From: Spirosoma validum
GTDB taxonomy: Bacteria; Bacteroidota; Bacteroidia; Cytophagales; Spirosomataceae
Reading direction: 5' to 3'
DNA length: 64,000 bases
Assembly (NCBI RefSeq): GCF_014699035.1
Contig: NZ_JACXAA010000015.1
Span: 102,254-166,253, forward strand
This document shows positions 53,445-62,139 of the stretch, piece after piece. Within the stretch, counting starts at the first letter, position 1, and each line of letters opens with the position of its first letter. The notes below the pieces were generated by a model. That model was not told where the DNA came from, did not search any database, and was given only the letters and a program-made list of their open reading frames with translations. The position numbers and the translations under genes were made by a program.

Positions 53445-54719
53445 ATGAGCACGGCAGCCGAAAAAGATAAAATACTGGTATTTCCCGACCTGGATAACAT
53501 TTATCTGGCGGCTGAGCGTCTTCAGGGTATTGCCGTCCATACACCGTTGCAGGAGAATATTAACCTGTCTGATCGATATGGCGCCAACATCTATCTCAAG
53601 CGGGAAGATTTGCAGGTTGTACGATCTTACAAGATTCGGGGTGCTTACAATAAAATGGCCAACCTTTCCGCGGAAGCATTGGCTAAGGGGGTCGTCTGCG
53701 CCAGTGCAGGCAACCATGCGCAGGGGGTTGCGTATGCCTGCCGGAAAATGGCGGTACATGGCACAATATTCATGCCTTCCACGACACCCAATCAGAAGAT
53801 AAAGCAGGTAAAACTGTTTGGGAAAGAGTTCGTTGACGTTGTCTTGACCGGTGATACGTTTGACGATGCGTTCTATGCAGCCATCGAATTTGTTCAGACG
53901 CACGACAGCATTTTCGTTCATCCATTCGATGACTTACAGGTTATGGAAGGTCAGGGAACGGTTGGTCTGGAGATTTTTAAAGACTCTAACGTTAAGATCG
54001 ACTACCTGCTGATGGCTATTGGCGGAGGTGGTTTAGCCGCTGGCGTTTCAACCGTTTTCAAGCAGCTAAGCCCCAGAACGAAACTGATTGGCGTTGAACC
54101 ACTAGGGTCGCCATCCATGAAAGTTTCGATAGACGAAGGGCACGTAGTAGCGCTTGACAAAATTGATAAATTCGTCGATGGCGCTGCTGTAAAACGCCCG
54201 GGCGATACTACGTTCGAAGTTTGCCGCCAAAACCTCGACCGCGTATTGCTCATTCCTGAAGGTAAAGTCTGCACGACCATCCTGAAGCTTTACGACGAAG
54301 ATGCCATTGTTGCCGAACCGGCTGGTGCTCTGACTATTGCGGCACTCGACCTGCTGAAGGATGAGATCAGAGGGAAGAACGTAGTGTGTTTGGTAAGTGG
54401 CGGCAATAACGATATTACCCGTACCGAAGAAATTAAAGAGCGCTCTTTACTCTACGAAGGACTGAAACATTACTTCATCATCCGATTTCCGCAACGTGCC
54501 GGCGCTTTCCGTGATTTTCTGAACGTACTAGGACCAAACGATGACATTAGTCGCTTCGAATACGTCAAGAAAACGAACCGGGAAACGGGTCCGGCCGTAG
54601 TTGGCATCGAACTCAAACATCGCGAAGATTTTGAGCCGCTCATCCAGCGAATGAACGCCCAAAGCATTGTCTATGAATACCTAAACGACCAGCCTGACTT
54701 GTTTCAGTTTTTAGTGTAA
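53445..54719 (+). CDS. ilvA: Threonine ammonia-lyase (threonine deaminase)
   Basis: 424 residues. Fold-type II PLP enzyme: NIYLKREDLQVVRSYKIRGAYNKM with the Schiff-base Lys in YKIRG, ASAGNHAQGVAYACR, phosphate-binding GGGGLAAG, and a C-terminal ACT-like regulatory domain (YFIIRFPQRAGAFRDFLNVLGPNDDISRFEYVKKTN). Converts threonine to 2-oxobutanoate for isoleucine. The single ACT-like domain is typical of the shorter feedback-regulated form. Confidence 0.95.
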   Translation: MSTAAEKDKILVFPDLDNIYLAAERLQGIAVHTPLQENINLSDRYGANIYLKREDLQVVRSYKIRGAYNKMANLSAEALAKGVVCASAGNHAQGVAYACRKMAVHGTIFMPSTTPNQKIKQVKLFGKEFVDVVLTGDTFDDAFYAAIEFVQTHDSIFVHPFDDLQVMEGQGTVGLEIFKDSNVKIDYLLMAIGGGGLAAGVSTVFKQLSPRTKLIGVEPLGSPSMKVSIDEGHVVALDKIDKFVDGAAVKRPGDTTFEVCRQNLDRVLLIPEGKVCTTILKLYDEDAIVAEPAGALTIAALDLLKDEIRGKNVVCLVSGGNNDITRTEEIKERSLLYEGLKHYFIIRFPQRAGAFRDFLNVLGPNDDISRFEYVKKTNRETGPAVVGIELKHREDFEPLIQRMNAQSIVYEYLNDQPDLFQFLV

Positions 54720-54748
54720 CTTCGTTTAAAATCCAACTTAGTACACGC

Positions 54749-54985
54749 ATGGAAGCCCCAATCACGATTGATCCAGACATTCAGTTCGGTACGCCCGTTT
54801 TTACTGGAACGCGAGTGCCAGTCGAATCCCTGTTCTGGCATTTGGAAAGTGGCGTTTCATTAGATGCCTTTTTTGACGATTTTCCGTCAGTTACCCGCAA
54901 ACAGGCAATCGCTGTACTGGAAATGGCTGGCAAAGCATTCAGCTCTGAAAAATTATTGCCGCTGATTTATGAAATTGCTGATTGA
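54749..54985 (+). CDS. DUF433 family antitoxin-like protein
   Basis: 78 residues with the DUF433 pattern: ITIDPDIQFGTPVFTGTRVPVESLFWHLESGVSLDAFFDDFPSVTRKQAIAVLEMA. These small winged-helix-like proteins are found next to PIN-fold DUF5615 proteins and act as putative antitoxins. The 3' end overlaps the next gene by 17 bases. Located directly behind ilvA in the amino-acid block. Confidence 0.88.
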   Translation: MEAPITIDPDIQFGTPVFTGTRVPVESLFWHLESGVSLDAFFDDFPSVTRKQAIAVLEMAGKAFSSEKLLPLIYEIAD

Positions 54986-55295
54986 TGAGAACCTGCCCAA
55001 AGCGTTAAAACTATATTTCCCTGAAAACGAATTATTTACGGTTCGTGACATGGGCTGGCGAAGCAAAAAGAATGGAGAACTACTGGCTTTAATGCTGGCT
55101 GAAAGCTTTGATGTGCTTGTTACGTTTGACAAAAATTTGCGGTTTCAACAAAATTTCGCGAAATACCCACTAGCCGTTTTAGTATTGAATGCATGGGGCA
55201 ATTCGATACCGTTTCTGGAACCACTACTCCCGAAAATGAGAGAAGTGTTGCGTGAATCTCTTCCGCTCGGAGCAACCGTTATCAGTTTGCCATAA
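54969..55295 (+). CDS. DUF5615 PIN-like putative toxin nuclease
   Basis: 108 residues, Mut7-C/DUF5615 PIN-like fold: KLLIDENLPKAL (Asp5, Glu6 or the adjacent acid), VRDMGWRSKKNGELLALMLAESFDVLVTFDKNLRFQQNF with the later conserved Asp residues. It overlaps the DUF433 gene, as in the standard pair. Predicted metal-dependent RNase; toxicity has not been established for most DUF433-DUF5615 pairs. Confidence 0.87.
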   Translation: MKLLIDENLPKALKLYFPENELFTVRDMGWRSKKNGELLALMLAESFDVLVTFDKNLRFQQNFAKYPLAVLVLNAWGNSIPFLEPLLPKMREVLRESLPLGATVISLP

Positions 55296-55299
55296 CTAT

Positions 55300-56178
55300 A
55301 TGCTCCGCGTACCCTCCTCCATTCAACCTAACCAGTTTCAAGCCCTGAGCATTGGTCGTCCCGACGGTTCGGAGATGACATTTGTGGCGTATCGGAGTGA
55401 CGTATATCCTGAACGTAACGAAGTCTTTTTTGAGGAACATGCCGTTATCGTTGTACTGGAAGGTGAGAAGAAATTCAGTTCACCTACGCAGGAATTACAC
55501 GTACACAAGGGAGATATTCTATTCTTCCAGCGTGGTTGCTATTCGATGAACGAATCCATCGACAACAGCTATCGAAGTCTGGTCTTCTTTGTCAATGAAA
55601 AATTGCTGAAAGAGTTTGTCAGTCAGCATCTAACCTTGTTTCAGACGGCATCTGCTACGTTACCAACTGACCTAATTCTAGCCTTCTCGTCGTCACCTGC
55701 ATTCACTACGTTTATCAATTCGTTGTTACCCTATTTTGGTGCCAAAACTCCTTTCCTCAACGAACTGCTACGTCTTAAGTTTCAGGAATTATTACTGCAC
55801 CTGCTTGAGCTTGATACGTTACGACAACTTCGCGCCATCCTGTGGCATATTTATCAGGGTCAGAAAATTGACCTCGACTATTTGATGAGTACGTATCTAC
55901 TCAAACCGTTGTCGATGAATGAATTAGCCAGGCTGTCTGGACGAAGTTTATCGGCCTTCAAGCGGGATTTTGAGGAGCATTTTCATACATCACCCGGTCA
56001 TTGGATTCGCCGGAAACGACTCGAACACGCTCATTTTTTGCTTCGGAATACGGATAAGAACGTATCGGAAGTAAGTCTGGAGATCGGCTATGAAAGCGTG
56101 TCCCATTTTATTAAAGCTTACAAACAGCAATACGGTTTTACACCCAAGCGAGTCAATTGGGCTAAAATCGCTATTTAG
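55300..56178 (+). CDS. AraC family transcriptional regulator
   Basis: 292 residues from the ATG at 55300, four bases after the preceding stop; the longer frame to 55252 overlaps the toxin gene. N-terminal cupin (EEHAVIVVLEGEKKFSSPTQELHVHKGDILFFQRG) and C-terminal two-HTH AraC domain (MNELARLSGRSLSAFKRDFEEHFHTSPGHWIRRKRLEHA; NVSEVSLEIGYESVSHFIKAYKQQYGFTPKR). Placed between ilvA/TA genes and leuCD; it might regulate either, but no operator could be identified. Confidence 0.88.
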   Translation: MLRVPSSIQPNQFQALSIGRPDGSEMTFVAYRSDVYPERNEVFFEEHAVIVVLEGEKKFSSPTQELHVHKGDILFFQRGCYSMNESIDNSYRSLVFFVNEKLLKEFVSQHLTLFQTASATLPTDLILAFSSSPAFTTFINSLLPYFGAKTPFLNELLRLKFQELLLHLLELDTLRQLRAILWHIYQGQKIDLDYLMSTYLLKPLSMNELARLSGRSLSAFKRDFEEHFHTSPGHWIRRKRLEHAHFLLRNTDKNVSEVSLEIGYESVSHFIKAYKQQYGFTPKRVNWAKIAI

Positions 56179-56289
56179 TGGACGAATCACGAGATAGAGG
56201 ATTCAATAAGATTCATCAATTTTGTAGACTTATTTCTCTCCCTGAGCGACACAGAGAAAACCTAACAGAAAATAGTTATCCTAACAACT

Positions 56290-57690
56290 ATGAGTACCCC
56301 AACGACCCTGTTCGATAAAGTCTGGGATGCGCACGTCGTCCGGCACGTAGAAGACGGCCCCGATGTGTTGTTTATTGACCGGCATTTTATCCACGAAGTA
56401 ACCAGTCCGGTAGCGTTTCTTGGCCTTGAAGGTCGGCAGGCACCGGTCATGTTTTCCGGTCGCACATTCGCTACCGCCGATCACAACACGCCAACGCTAA
56501 ATCAGCACCTGCCGGTAGCTGATCCGCTGTCTGCCAATCAGTTAGCAGCATTAGAACGAAATGCGGCCAAGTACAATATTTCGCACTGGGGACTCGGCCA
56601 TATTAAAAATGGCATCGTACATGTAGTGGGTCCAGAAAACGGTATTACATTACCAGGTATGACCATTGTTTGTGGTGATTCGCATACCTCGACCCATGGC
56701 GCGTTCGGCGCGATTGCGTTTGGCATCGGTACGTCGGAAGTGGAAATGGTTCTGGCAACGCAGTGTATCATGCAGCCGAAGCCGAAGAAAATGCGCATCA
56801 GCGTCAACGGCACAATTGGTAAAGGCGTATTGCCTAAAGACGTAATCCTATACATTATTTCGCAGATTTCAGCTAGCGGAGCAACAGGTTATTTTGTGGA
56901 ATATGCAGGCGATGTGTTCCGTAACATGAGCATGGAAGGCCGGATGACGGTCTGCAACATGAGCATTGAAATGGGAGCACGAGGTGGCATGATTGCGCCT
57001 GACCAGACTACGCTCAATTACTTAAATGGCCGTGATCTAGCTCCTAAAGGTGAACAATGGGACAAACTAGTTCCCTACTGGGAGTCGCTCAAAACGGACG
57101 AAGGTGCTACGTTCGATGTCGATTTAACCTACGATGCGGCTAACATTGAACCGCAAATTACCTACGGAACGAATCCGGGTATGGGTACGGGGGTGACCCG
57201 GCAAATACCTCAGGCAGAAGCGGTAAAAGATGGTGCTGCGAGCTACAAAAAATCGTTGCAGTACATGGGCTTCTCTGAAAACGAATCCATGATCGGTAAA
57301 CCCGTGGATTTTGTCTTTCTCGGCAGTTGCACGAATGGTCGTATTGAAGACTTCCGCGCTTTTGCGTCTATTGTAAAGGGTCGTCAAAAAGCTGATAACG
57401 TAACGGCCTGGTTAGTACCCGGTTCGCACATTGTTGAAAAGCAGATAAAAGACGAAGGTATTCTGGATGTTCTGACACAGGCAGGTTTTCAGCTGCGTCA
57501 GCCCGGATGTTCAGCTTGTCTGGCCATGAACGAAGACAAGATTCCAGCGGGTAAATACGCCGTTTCGACCTCGAATCGCAACTTCGAAGGCCGTCAGGGG
57601 CCGGGTGCCCGTACTTTATTGGCCAGCCCGCTGGTAGCCGCTGCGGCCGCTGTCACAGGCGTAGTAACTGATCCCCGTCAACTTATTTAA
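56290..57690 (+). CDS. leuC: 3-isopropylmalate dehydratase large subunit
   Basis: 466 residues. Aconitase-type: VCGDSHTSTHGAFGAIAFGIGTSEVE, and Fe-S cysteines in FLGSCTNGRIEDFRAFA and PGCSACLAMNEDK. Interconverts 2- and 3-isopropylmalate; the same enzyme also serves citramalate to methylmalate where the pyruvate route to isoleucine operates. Preceded by a 110-base gap with no clear promoter. Confidence 0.97.
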   Translation: MSTPTTLFDKVWDAHVVRHVEDGPDVLFIDRHFIHEVTSPVAFLGLEGRQAPVMFSGRTFATADHNTPTLNQHLPVADPLSANQLAALERNAAKYNISHWGLGHIKNGIVHVVGPENGITLPGMTIVCGDSHTSTHGAFGAIAFGIGTSEVEMVLATQCIMQPKPKKMRISVNGTIGKGVLPKDVILYIISQISASGATGYFVEYAGDVFRNMSMEGRMTVCNMSIEMGARGGMIAPDQTTLNYLNGRDLAPKGEQWDKLVPYWESLKTDEGATFDVDLTYDAANIEPQITYGTNPGMGTGVTRQIPQAEAVKDGAASYKKSLQYMGFSENESMIGKPVDFVFLGSCTNGRIEDFRAFASIVKGRQKADNVTAWLVPGSHIVEKQIKDEGILDVLTQAGFQLRQPGCSACLAMNEDKIPAGKYAVSTSNRNFEGRQGPGARTLLASPLVAAAAAVTGVVTDPRQLI

Positions 57691-57704
57691 TTTGCTCCCT
57701 CACA

Positions 57705-58301
57705 ATGGCTTACGATAAATTCACTGTACTACGTAGTACGGCCGTTCCCATGCCGATTGAGAACGTCGATACTGACCAGATTATCCCCGCCCGTTTCCTG
57801 AAAGCTACCGAACGTAAAGGATTTGGCGACAATCTTTTCCGCGACTGGCGGTATAACAATGATGACACGCCCAAATCCGATTTTGTCCTGAATAATCCGA
57901 CATATTCGGGTAAGATTCTGGTTGGTGGCAAAAACTTCGGTAGCGGTTCAAGTCGCGAACATGCTGCCTGGGCTATTTACGATTACGGTTTCCGTTGCGT
58001 TGTATCAAGTTTTTTTGCCGATATTTTCCGGGGTAATGCGCTGAACATCGGCATCCTACCCGTTCAAGTTAGTTCGGAGTTTCTGGAGAAAATCTTTGCG
58101 GCTATCGAAGCTGACCCCAACACTGAACTAGAGGTAAATCTGCCCGAACAAACCATTACGTTGCTGGCAACGGGCGAGAGCGAAAGCTTCAATATCAACG
58201 GCTACAAAAAGAATAACCTTATTAATGGCTACGATGACATCGATTACCTGCTGTCGATGAAAAACGAAATCGAAGCCTTTGCCGATACGCGTCCATTTTA
58301 A
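57705..58301 (+). CDS. leuD: 3-isopropylmalate dehydratase small subunit
   Basis: 198 residues with swivel-domain signatures NVDTDQIIPARFLK, ILVGGKNFGSGSSREHAAWAI and RCVVSSFFADIFRGNALNIGILPVQ. Forms the heterodimer with LeuC encoded 14 bases upstream. Confidence 0.96.
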   Translation: MAYDKFTVLRSTAVPMPIENVDTDQIIPARFLKATERKGFGDNLFRDWRYNNDDTPKSDFVLNNPTYSGKILVGGKNFGSGSSREHAAWAIYDYGFRCVVSSFFADIFRGNALNIGILPVQVSSEFLEKIFAAIEADPNTELEVNLPEQTITLLATGESESFNINGYKKNNLINGYDDIDYLLSMKNEIEAFADTRPF

Positions 58302-58315
58302 AGAGCGAAAGACAG

Positions 58316-58376
58316 AAAGAGTGAAAGAAGAAGTGACTGTCGCCGTATTTATAGGTCAGCTTCTTTTCACTCTTTC
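58316..58376. terminator. Imperfect hairpin between leuD and the cimA-like gene
   Basis: A purine-rich segment (about 58316-58338) can pair with the pyrimidine-rich 58355-58376 over ~20 bases with several mismatches; the flank also repeats CTCTTTCGCTC-like units. May weaken transcription into the next gene. Confidence 0.4.
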
Positions 58377-58402
58377 GCTCATTCACTCATTCGCTCTTTC
58401 TT

Positions 58403-59923
58403 ATGAAACGCCGTTATATTGAAATTATGGACACGACGCTCCGGGATGGTGAACAAACCAGCGGAGTGTCGTTTTCAGCATCCGAAAAGTTGGCTTTAGC
58501 ACAGTCCTTACTCACGGAAGTCAAAGTAGACCGGGTTGAAGTCGCTTCAGCACGGGTATCAGCGGGCGAACTGGAAGCTGTGCAGCAGATTACGAGCTGG
58601 GCCGCAAATGTTGGTCTGCTCGATAAAATAGAGGTACTGACGTTTGTTGATGGGCAGGCTTCGCTCGATTGGATGCAGGCATCAGGAGCTAAAGTGATGA
58701 ATCTGCTCACGAAAGGTTCGCTTAATCATCTTACTCACCAGCTTAAGAAAAAGCCTGAAGAACATTTCTCTGACATTAAGCAGTTAATCAGCAAGGCTGA
58801 GCAGTCTGATTTGCGGGTAAATGTTTACCTGGAAGATTGGAGTAACGGGATGCGAAACTCCCCCGAGTATGTGCTTCAGTTTTTGGATTTTCTACAGACG
58901 CAACCAATCCGTCGTATACTTCTGCCCGACACGTTAGGCATATTGACCCCGGCTGAAACGTATCTATTTGTCGACCAGTTAGTAAGTCGCTACCCTGAGC
59001 TTCATTTCGATTTCCACGCCCATAACGACTACGATCTCAGTATTGCTAACGTAATGGAAGCCATTCGGGCTGGTGCGCATGGTATACACCTAACTGTGAA
59101 CGGCTTGGGCGAACGGGCAGGCAATGCGCCCATGGCTAGTGCTATCGCTGTGTTACGTGATTTTATGCCAGAGGTTAAAATGGGCGTAGTCGAGAAATCC
59201 CTATATCAGGTTAGCAAGATTGTTGAGACATTTTCCGGGCTTCGGATTCCAGATAACAAACCCGTTGTCGGCAATAACGTATTCACACAAACAGCGGGGA
59301 TTCATGCGGATGGGGATAAGAAGAATAACCTGTATTTCAATACGTTACTTCCCGAACGGTTTGGTCGGAAACGAAGCTACGCGCTCGGAAAAACGTCAGG
59401 GAAAGCTAACATCGAGAATAATCTTCGCGAGTTAGGTATTCAGCTATCGGATAGCGATCTCAAAAAGGTAACTCAGCGCGTCATTGAACTGGGTGATCAA
59501 AAAGAAGCCGTTACGCGCGAAGATCTGCCTTACATCCTTTCAGACGTACTGAATACCAACGCTATAGCTTCGCGTGTGGAGGTGCTCAACTACGTACTGA
59601 CACACTCAAAAGATCTTAAGCCATCTGCTACGTTACGGGTACGCATAGATGAAGAACAATTTGAGGAAAATGCGCAGGGCGATGGCCAATACGACGCTTT
59701 TATGAACGCGTTGAAGAAAATCTACGGCAAAAAGAAACTGACCCTACCCGAACTGACAGACTACGCTGTTCGGATTCCAACCGGTGGCCGAACCGACGCG
59801 CTTTGCGAGACAATCATCACCTGGAAACATAACAATCGGGAATTCAAAACCCGTGGCCTCGACTCTGATCAGACTGTGTCGGCTATCAAAGCAACCCAGA
59901 AAATGCTGAATACACTAGAATAG
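58403..59923 (+). CDS. cimA: (R)-citramalate synthase-like, LeuA superfamily
   Basis: 506 residues: DRE-TIM barrel with TTLRDGEQTSGVSFS and metal motif FHAHNDYDLSIANV, then linker and a LeuA dimer/regulatory domain (GQYDAFMNALKKIYG; YAVRIPTGGRTDALCETIITWK). From memory it is closer to the citramalate synthase of Leptospira than to LeuA: shared stretches include VDRVEVASARVS, NLLTKGSL, VYLEDWSNG, FTQTAG-HADGDKK and LPERFGRKRSYALGK. Expected reaction: pyruvate plus acetyl-CoA to citramalate, feeding isoleucine via LeuCD and LeuB. 2-Isopropylmalate synthase is the alternative; a separate short LeuA is encoded at 62189. Confidence 0.78.
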   Translation: MKRRYIEIMDTTLRDGEQTSGVSFSASEKLALAQSLLTEVKVDRVEVASARVSAGELEAVQQITSWAANVGLLDKIEVLTFVDGQASLDWMQASGAKVMNLLTKGSLNHLTHQLKKKPEEHFSDIKQLISKAEQSDLRVNVYLEDWSNGMRNSPEYVLQFLDFLQTQPIRRILLPDTLGILTPAETYLFVDQLVSRYPELHFDFHAHNDYDLSIANVMEAIRAGAHGIHLTVNGLGERAGNAPMASAIAVLRDFMPEVKMGVVEKSLYQVSKIVETFSGLRIPDNKPVVGNNVFTQTAGIHADGDKKNNLYFNTLLPERFGRKRSYALGKTSGKANIENNLRELGIQLSDSDLKKVTQRVIELGDQKEAVTREDLPYILSDVLNTNAIASRVEVLNYVLTHSKDLKPSATLRVRIDEEQFEENAQGDGQYDAFMNALKKIYGKKKLTLPELTDYAVRIPTGGRTDALCETIITWKHNNREFKTRGLDSDQTVSAIKATQKMLNTLE

Positions 59924-60044
59924 ACCTGTGCCGGTTGATGGATGATGAAGTCAATGTTGATATTTATAGCAATTCGTTTAATAACTTCGTGGTTTATAAA
60001 TCAGTCACTATAACGATAGTACGTTTAGAGCATTCATAAACAAT

Positions 60045-60740
60045 ATGGGTCAAGCGAAACAAACGGCAGAAAAAGTAGAATATAACGGATCAGATAATTT
60101 GGCGATGATGAGCCATGCCGTTAATTATAACGGTGGTCTCTATAAATGGGTTGCCCGTGATGTTCGCCCCGGAGAAGCCGTTTTGGATTTTGGCGCTGGT
60201 AATGGGGAGTACGCCAACCGGTTTCCGTTAGGCAGCGTCGATGCAGCCGAAATTGATCCAGACCTTCTGCCTTTAATTAAACAACCTGTTTATACCGACA
60301 TCAGCCAACTTACCAAAAAGTACGATCTGATTTATACCATTAACGTACTGGAACACATCGAGCACCACGGCGAAATTGTTAAGGAGCTTTACACCAAGCT
60401 TAAGCCAGGAGGTCGTCTTAAAGTCTTTGTTCCCGCCCGCCAGGAGATTTTTAGTAATATGGACGAACACGTTGGCCACTATCGGCGCTACGATAAGAAA
60501 TTAGTCCGGCAGATTTTGGAAGACGCTGGTCTTCGCGTTACAGATTGTCGATATTATGATTTCGCCGGATACTTCATCTCCCTGATTTATAAATGGCTCG
60601 GTAAAGATGGGCGCATTACAAAAGACTCGGTAGTTTTTTATGATCGTGTCATTTTTCCGGTAAGTCGAGTGTTCGACAAACTAACGACCGGTCAAGTGAT
60701 TGGCAAGAACGTAATTGCCGAAGCCGTGCGACCCAAGTAA
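60045..60740 (+). CDS. Class I SAM-dependent methyltransferase
   Basis: 231 residues with motif I AVLDFGAGNGEYANRFP (about 46-62), acidic AAEIDPD, YDLIYTINVLEHIEHHGEIV and LKPGGRLKVFVPARQEIFSNMDEHVGHYRRY. The last segment resembles lipid- or sugar-directed methyltransferases of the ubiquinone type. Situated between the citramalate synthase-like gene and leuB on the same strand; a branched-chain role is not evident. Confidence 0.88.
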   Translation: MGQAKQTAEKVEYNGSDNLAMMSHAVNYNGGLYKWVARDVRPGEAVLDFGAGNGEYANRFPLGSVDAAEIDPDLLPLIKQPVYTDISQLTKKYDLIYTINVLEHIEHHGEIVKELYTKLKPGGRLKVFVPARQEIFSNMDEHVGHYRRYDKKLVRQILEDAGLRVTDCRYYDFAGYFISLIYKWLGKDGRITKDSVVFYDRVIFPVSRVFDKLTTGQVIGKNVIAEAVRPK

Positions 60741-60785
60741 GCCCATACAATTTTGTTTAATTTCTTTCTAGTCAAATACGTCGCA

Positions 60786-60831
60786 GAATGAATGGGAAGG
60801 GAGTGACCAACATTCCCAAACTCATTCATTC
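60786..60831 (+). terminator. Hairpin between the methyltransferase and leuB genes
   Basis: GAATGAATG (60786-60794) pairs with CATTCATTC (60823-60831); inner GGGAA/TTCCC adds pairing. Followed by TTTTG. May separate leuB transcription from upstream genes. Confidence 0.55.
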
Positions 60832-60844
60832 TTTTGTTTAACAC

Positions 60845-61921
60845 ATGAAAAAACACATCCTTGTGGTTCCTGGTGATGGTATCGGGGCCGAAGTAACCAA
60901 TGTCGGGAAGCAAGTCCTTGAGGTAATTGCTCAAAAATTCGGACACGAATTTACGTATGACGAAGCTCTTATTGGGCACGTCGCCATCGAAGCCACTGGC
61001 TCACCGCTGCCTGATGAAACCTTAACCAAGATGCGTTCGGCCGATGCCGTTTTATTTGGCGCTGTAGGCCATCCCAAATATGATAATGATCCGTCGGCAA
61101 AAGTGAGACCCGAACAGGGACTTCTGAAAATGCGTAAAGAGCTTGGACTTTATGCTAACCTACGACCTATCAAGCTTTTTGACGAACTGCTCGACGCATC
61201 AAGTATCAAGCCCGAAATTCTCCGTGGCGCTGACATTCTGTTCTTCCGTGAACTAACGGGTGACGTCTACTTTGGCAAACGTGAACGTATCGACGAAGGT
61301 AATACGGCGTATGACACGATGATTTACAGTAAATACGAGGTAGAGCGCATCGTTCGGAAAGCCTTCGAAGCCGCTCGTACACGTAGTAAAAAATTATGTT
61401 CAGTCGATAAAGCGAATGTATTGGAAAGTAGCCGCTTATGGCGCGAAGTTGTACAGTCTCTCGCCCCTGAATATCCGGACGTAACCGTTGAGCACCAATT
61501 CATTGATGCAGCTGCGATGTTATTAATCAAAGACCCCAAACGTTTCGACGTAGTAGTAACTGGAAATCTTTTTGGCGACATTTTAACTGATGAAGCAAGC
61601 CAGATTGCCGGTTCGATGGGCATGTTAGCTTCGGCTTCAGTCGGTGATAGCACAGGTGTTTATGAACCTATTCATGGATCAGCACATGATATTACGGGTA
61701 AGGGCTTGGCTAATCCATTGGCTTCCGTGTTATCTGTGGCTCTATTACTCGATATTTCGTTTGGATTGAAGGCCGAAAGCGAGACAATTATCAGTGCCGT
61801 CGATTCTGTCCTAAAAGCGGGTTTTCGCACACGTGATATTGCCAATAGTACTACACCTGCTGACAAAGTCTTAGGAACCAATGCAATGGGTGAACAGATC
61901 TTACAGCGATTACTAGCCTAG
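60845..61921 (+). CDS. leuB: 3-isopropylmalate dehydrogenase
   Basis: 358 residues. Beta-decarboxylating dehydrogenase signatures: VVPGDGIGAEVTNVGKQVLE, LLKMRKELGLYANLRPIK, RELTGDVYFGKRER, and NLFGDILTDEASQIAGSMGMLASASVG. Oxidises and decarboxylates 3-isopropylmalate to 2-oxoisocaproate; may also act on erythro-3-methylmalate. Confidence 0.97.
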   Translation: MKKHILVVPGDGIGAEVTNVGKQVLEVIAQKFGHEFTYDEALIGHVAIEATGSPLPDETLTKMRSADAVLFGAVGHPKYDNDPSAKVRPEQGLLKMRKELGLYANLRPIKLFDELLDASSIKPEILRGADILFFRELTGDVYFGKRERIDEGNTAYDTMIYSKYEVERIVRKAFEAARTRSKKLCSVDKANVLESSRLWREVVQSLAPEYPDVTVEHQFIDAAAMLLIKDPKRFDVVVTGNLFGDILTDEASQIAGSMGMLASASVGDSTGVYEPIHGSAHDITGKGLANPLASVLSVALLLDISFGLKAESETIISAVDSVLKAGFRTRDIANSTTPADKVLGTNAMGEQILQRLLA

Positions 61922-61961
61922 AGGTGGAGCATATTTGATTATTAAAATTTTGCCAACCTTC

Positions 61962-61991
61962 TTGTAAACTTTTCAAAAACGGCTATTTTTG
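61962..61991 (+). promoter_or_regulatory. Promoter of leuA
   Basis: TTG (61962-61964), 19-base spacer, TATTTTTG (61984-61991), a full match to the Bacteroidota TTG-N19-21-TAnnTTTG pattern. Transcription should begin near 61998, about 190 bases ahead of leuA, leaving a long leader. Confidence 0.65.
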
Positions 61992-62010
61992 TAGCGCAAT
62001 TACGCGATCA

Positions 62011-62022
62011 GCGAAATTTCGC
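62011..62022. promoter_or_regulatory. Palindromic operator-like site in the leuA leader
   Basis: GCGAAATTTCGC, perfect palindrome, about 13 bases past the predicted transcription start. The containing 16-mer ATCAGCGAAATTTCGC matches the ilvD site exactly. Position after the start suggests a repressor that blocks initiation or escape. Confidence 0.6.
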
Positions 62023-62032
62023 AAACTAGATT

Positions 62033-62080
62033 ATGTTTTATTCCTTTACTTGCCGACTGCAAAAGCTAAACGTTTTTTAA
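62033..62080 (+). CDS. Possible leader peptide of leuA (15 residues)
   Basis: ATG at 62033, TAA at 62078-62080. The peptide has two Leu codons (CTG, CTA) among 15 and several Phe, without a run of branched-chain codons, so a classical leucine-leader mechanism is only weakly supported. It ends 5 bases before a segment that can act as an antiterminator. Confidence 0.3.
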   Translation: MFYSFTCRLQKLNVF

Positions 62081-62108
62081 GAACGGAGAAAAGGACATGT
62101 CTTATAAA

Positions 62109-62139
62109 AAAGGCCCTTTCTCCTTTAGAAAGGGCCTTT
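62109..62139 (+). terminator. Attenuator-type terminator in the leuA leader
   Basis: AAAGGCCCTTTCT (62109-62121) pairs perfectly with 62127-62139 around a 5-base loop, flanked by A-run and a short T-run. It lies between the leuA promoter and ATG, so transcription must pass it. The segment GGAGAAA (62085-62091) can pair with TTTCTCC (62117-62123), which would break this stem. Confidence 0.6.

Noticed and set aside
53400..53921. Minus-strand ORF of 173 codons across the ilvA start
   Set aside because: Antisense to the well-conserved threonine deaminase frame; composition is that of a shadow.
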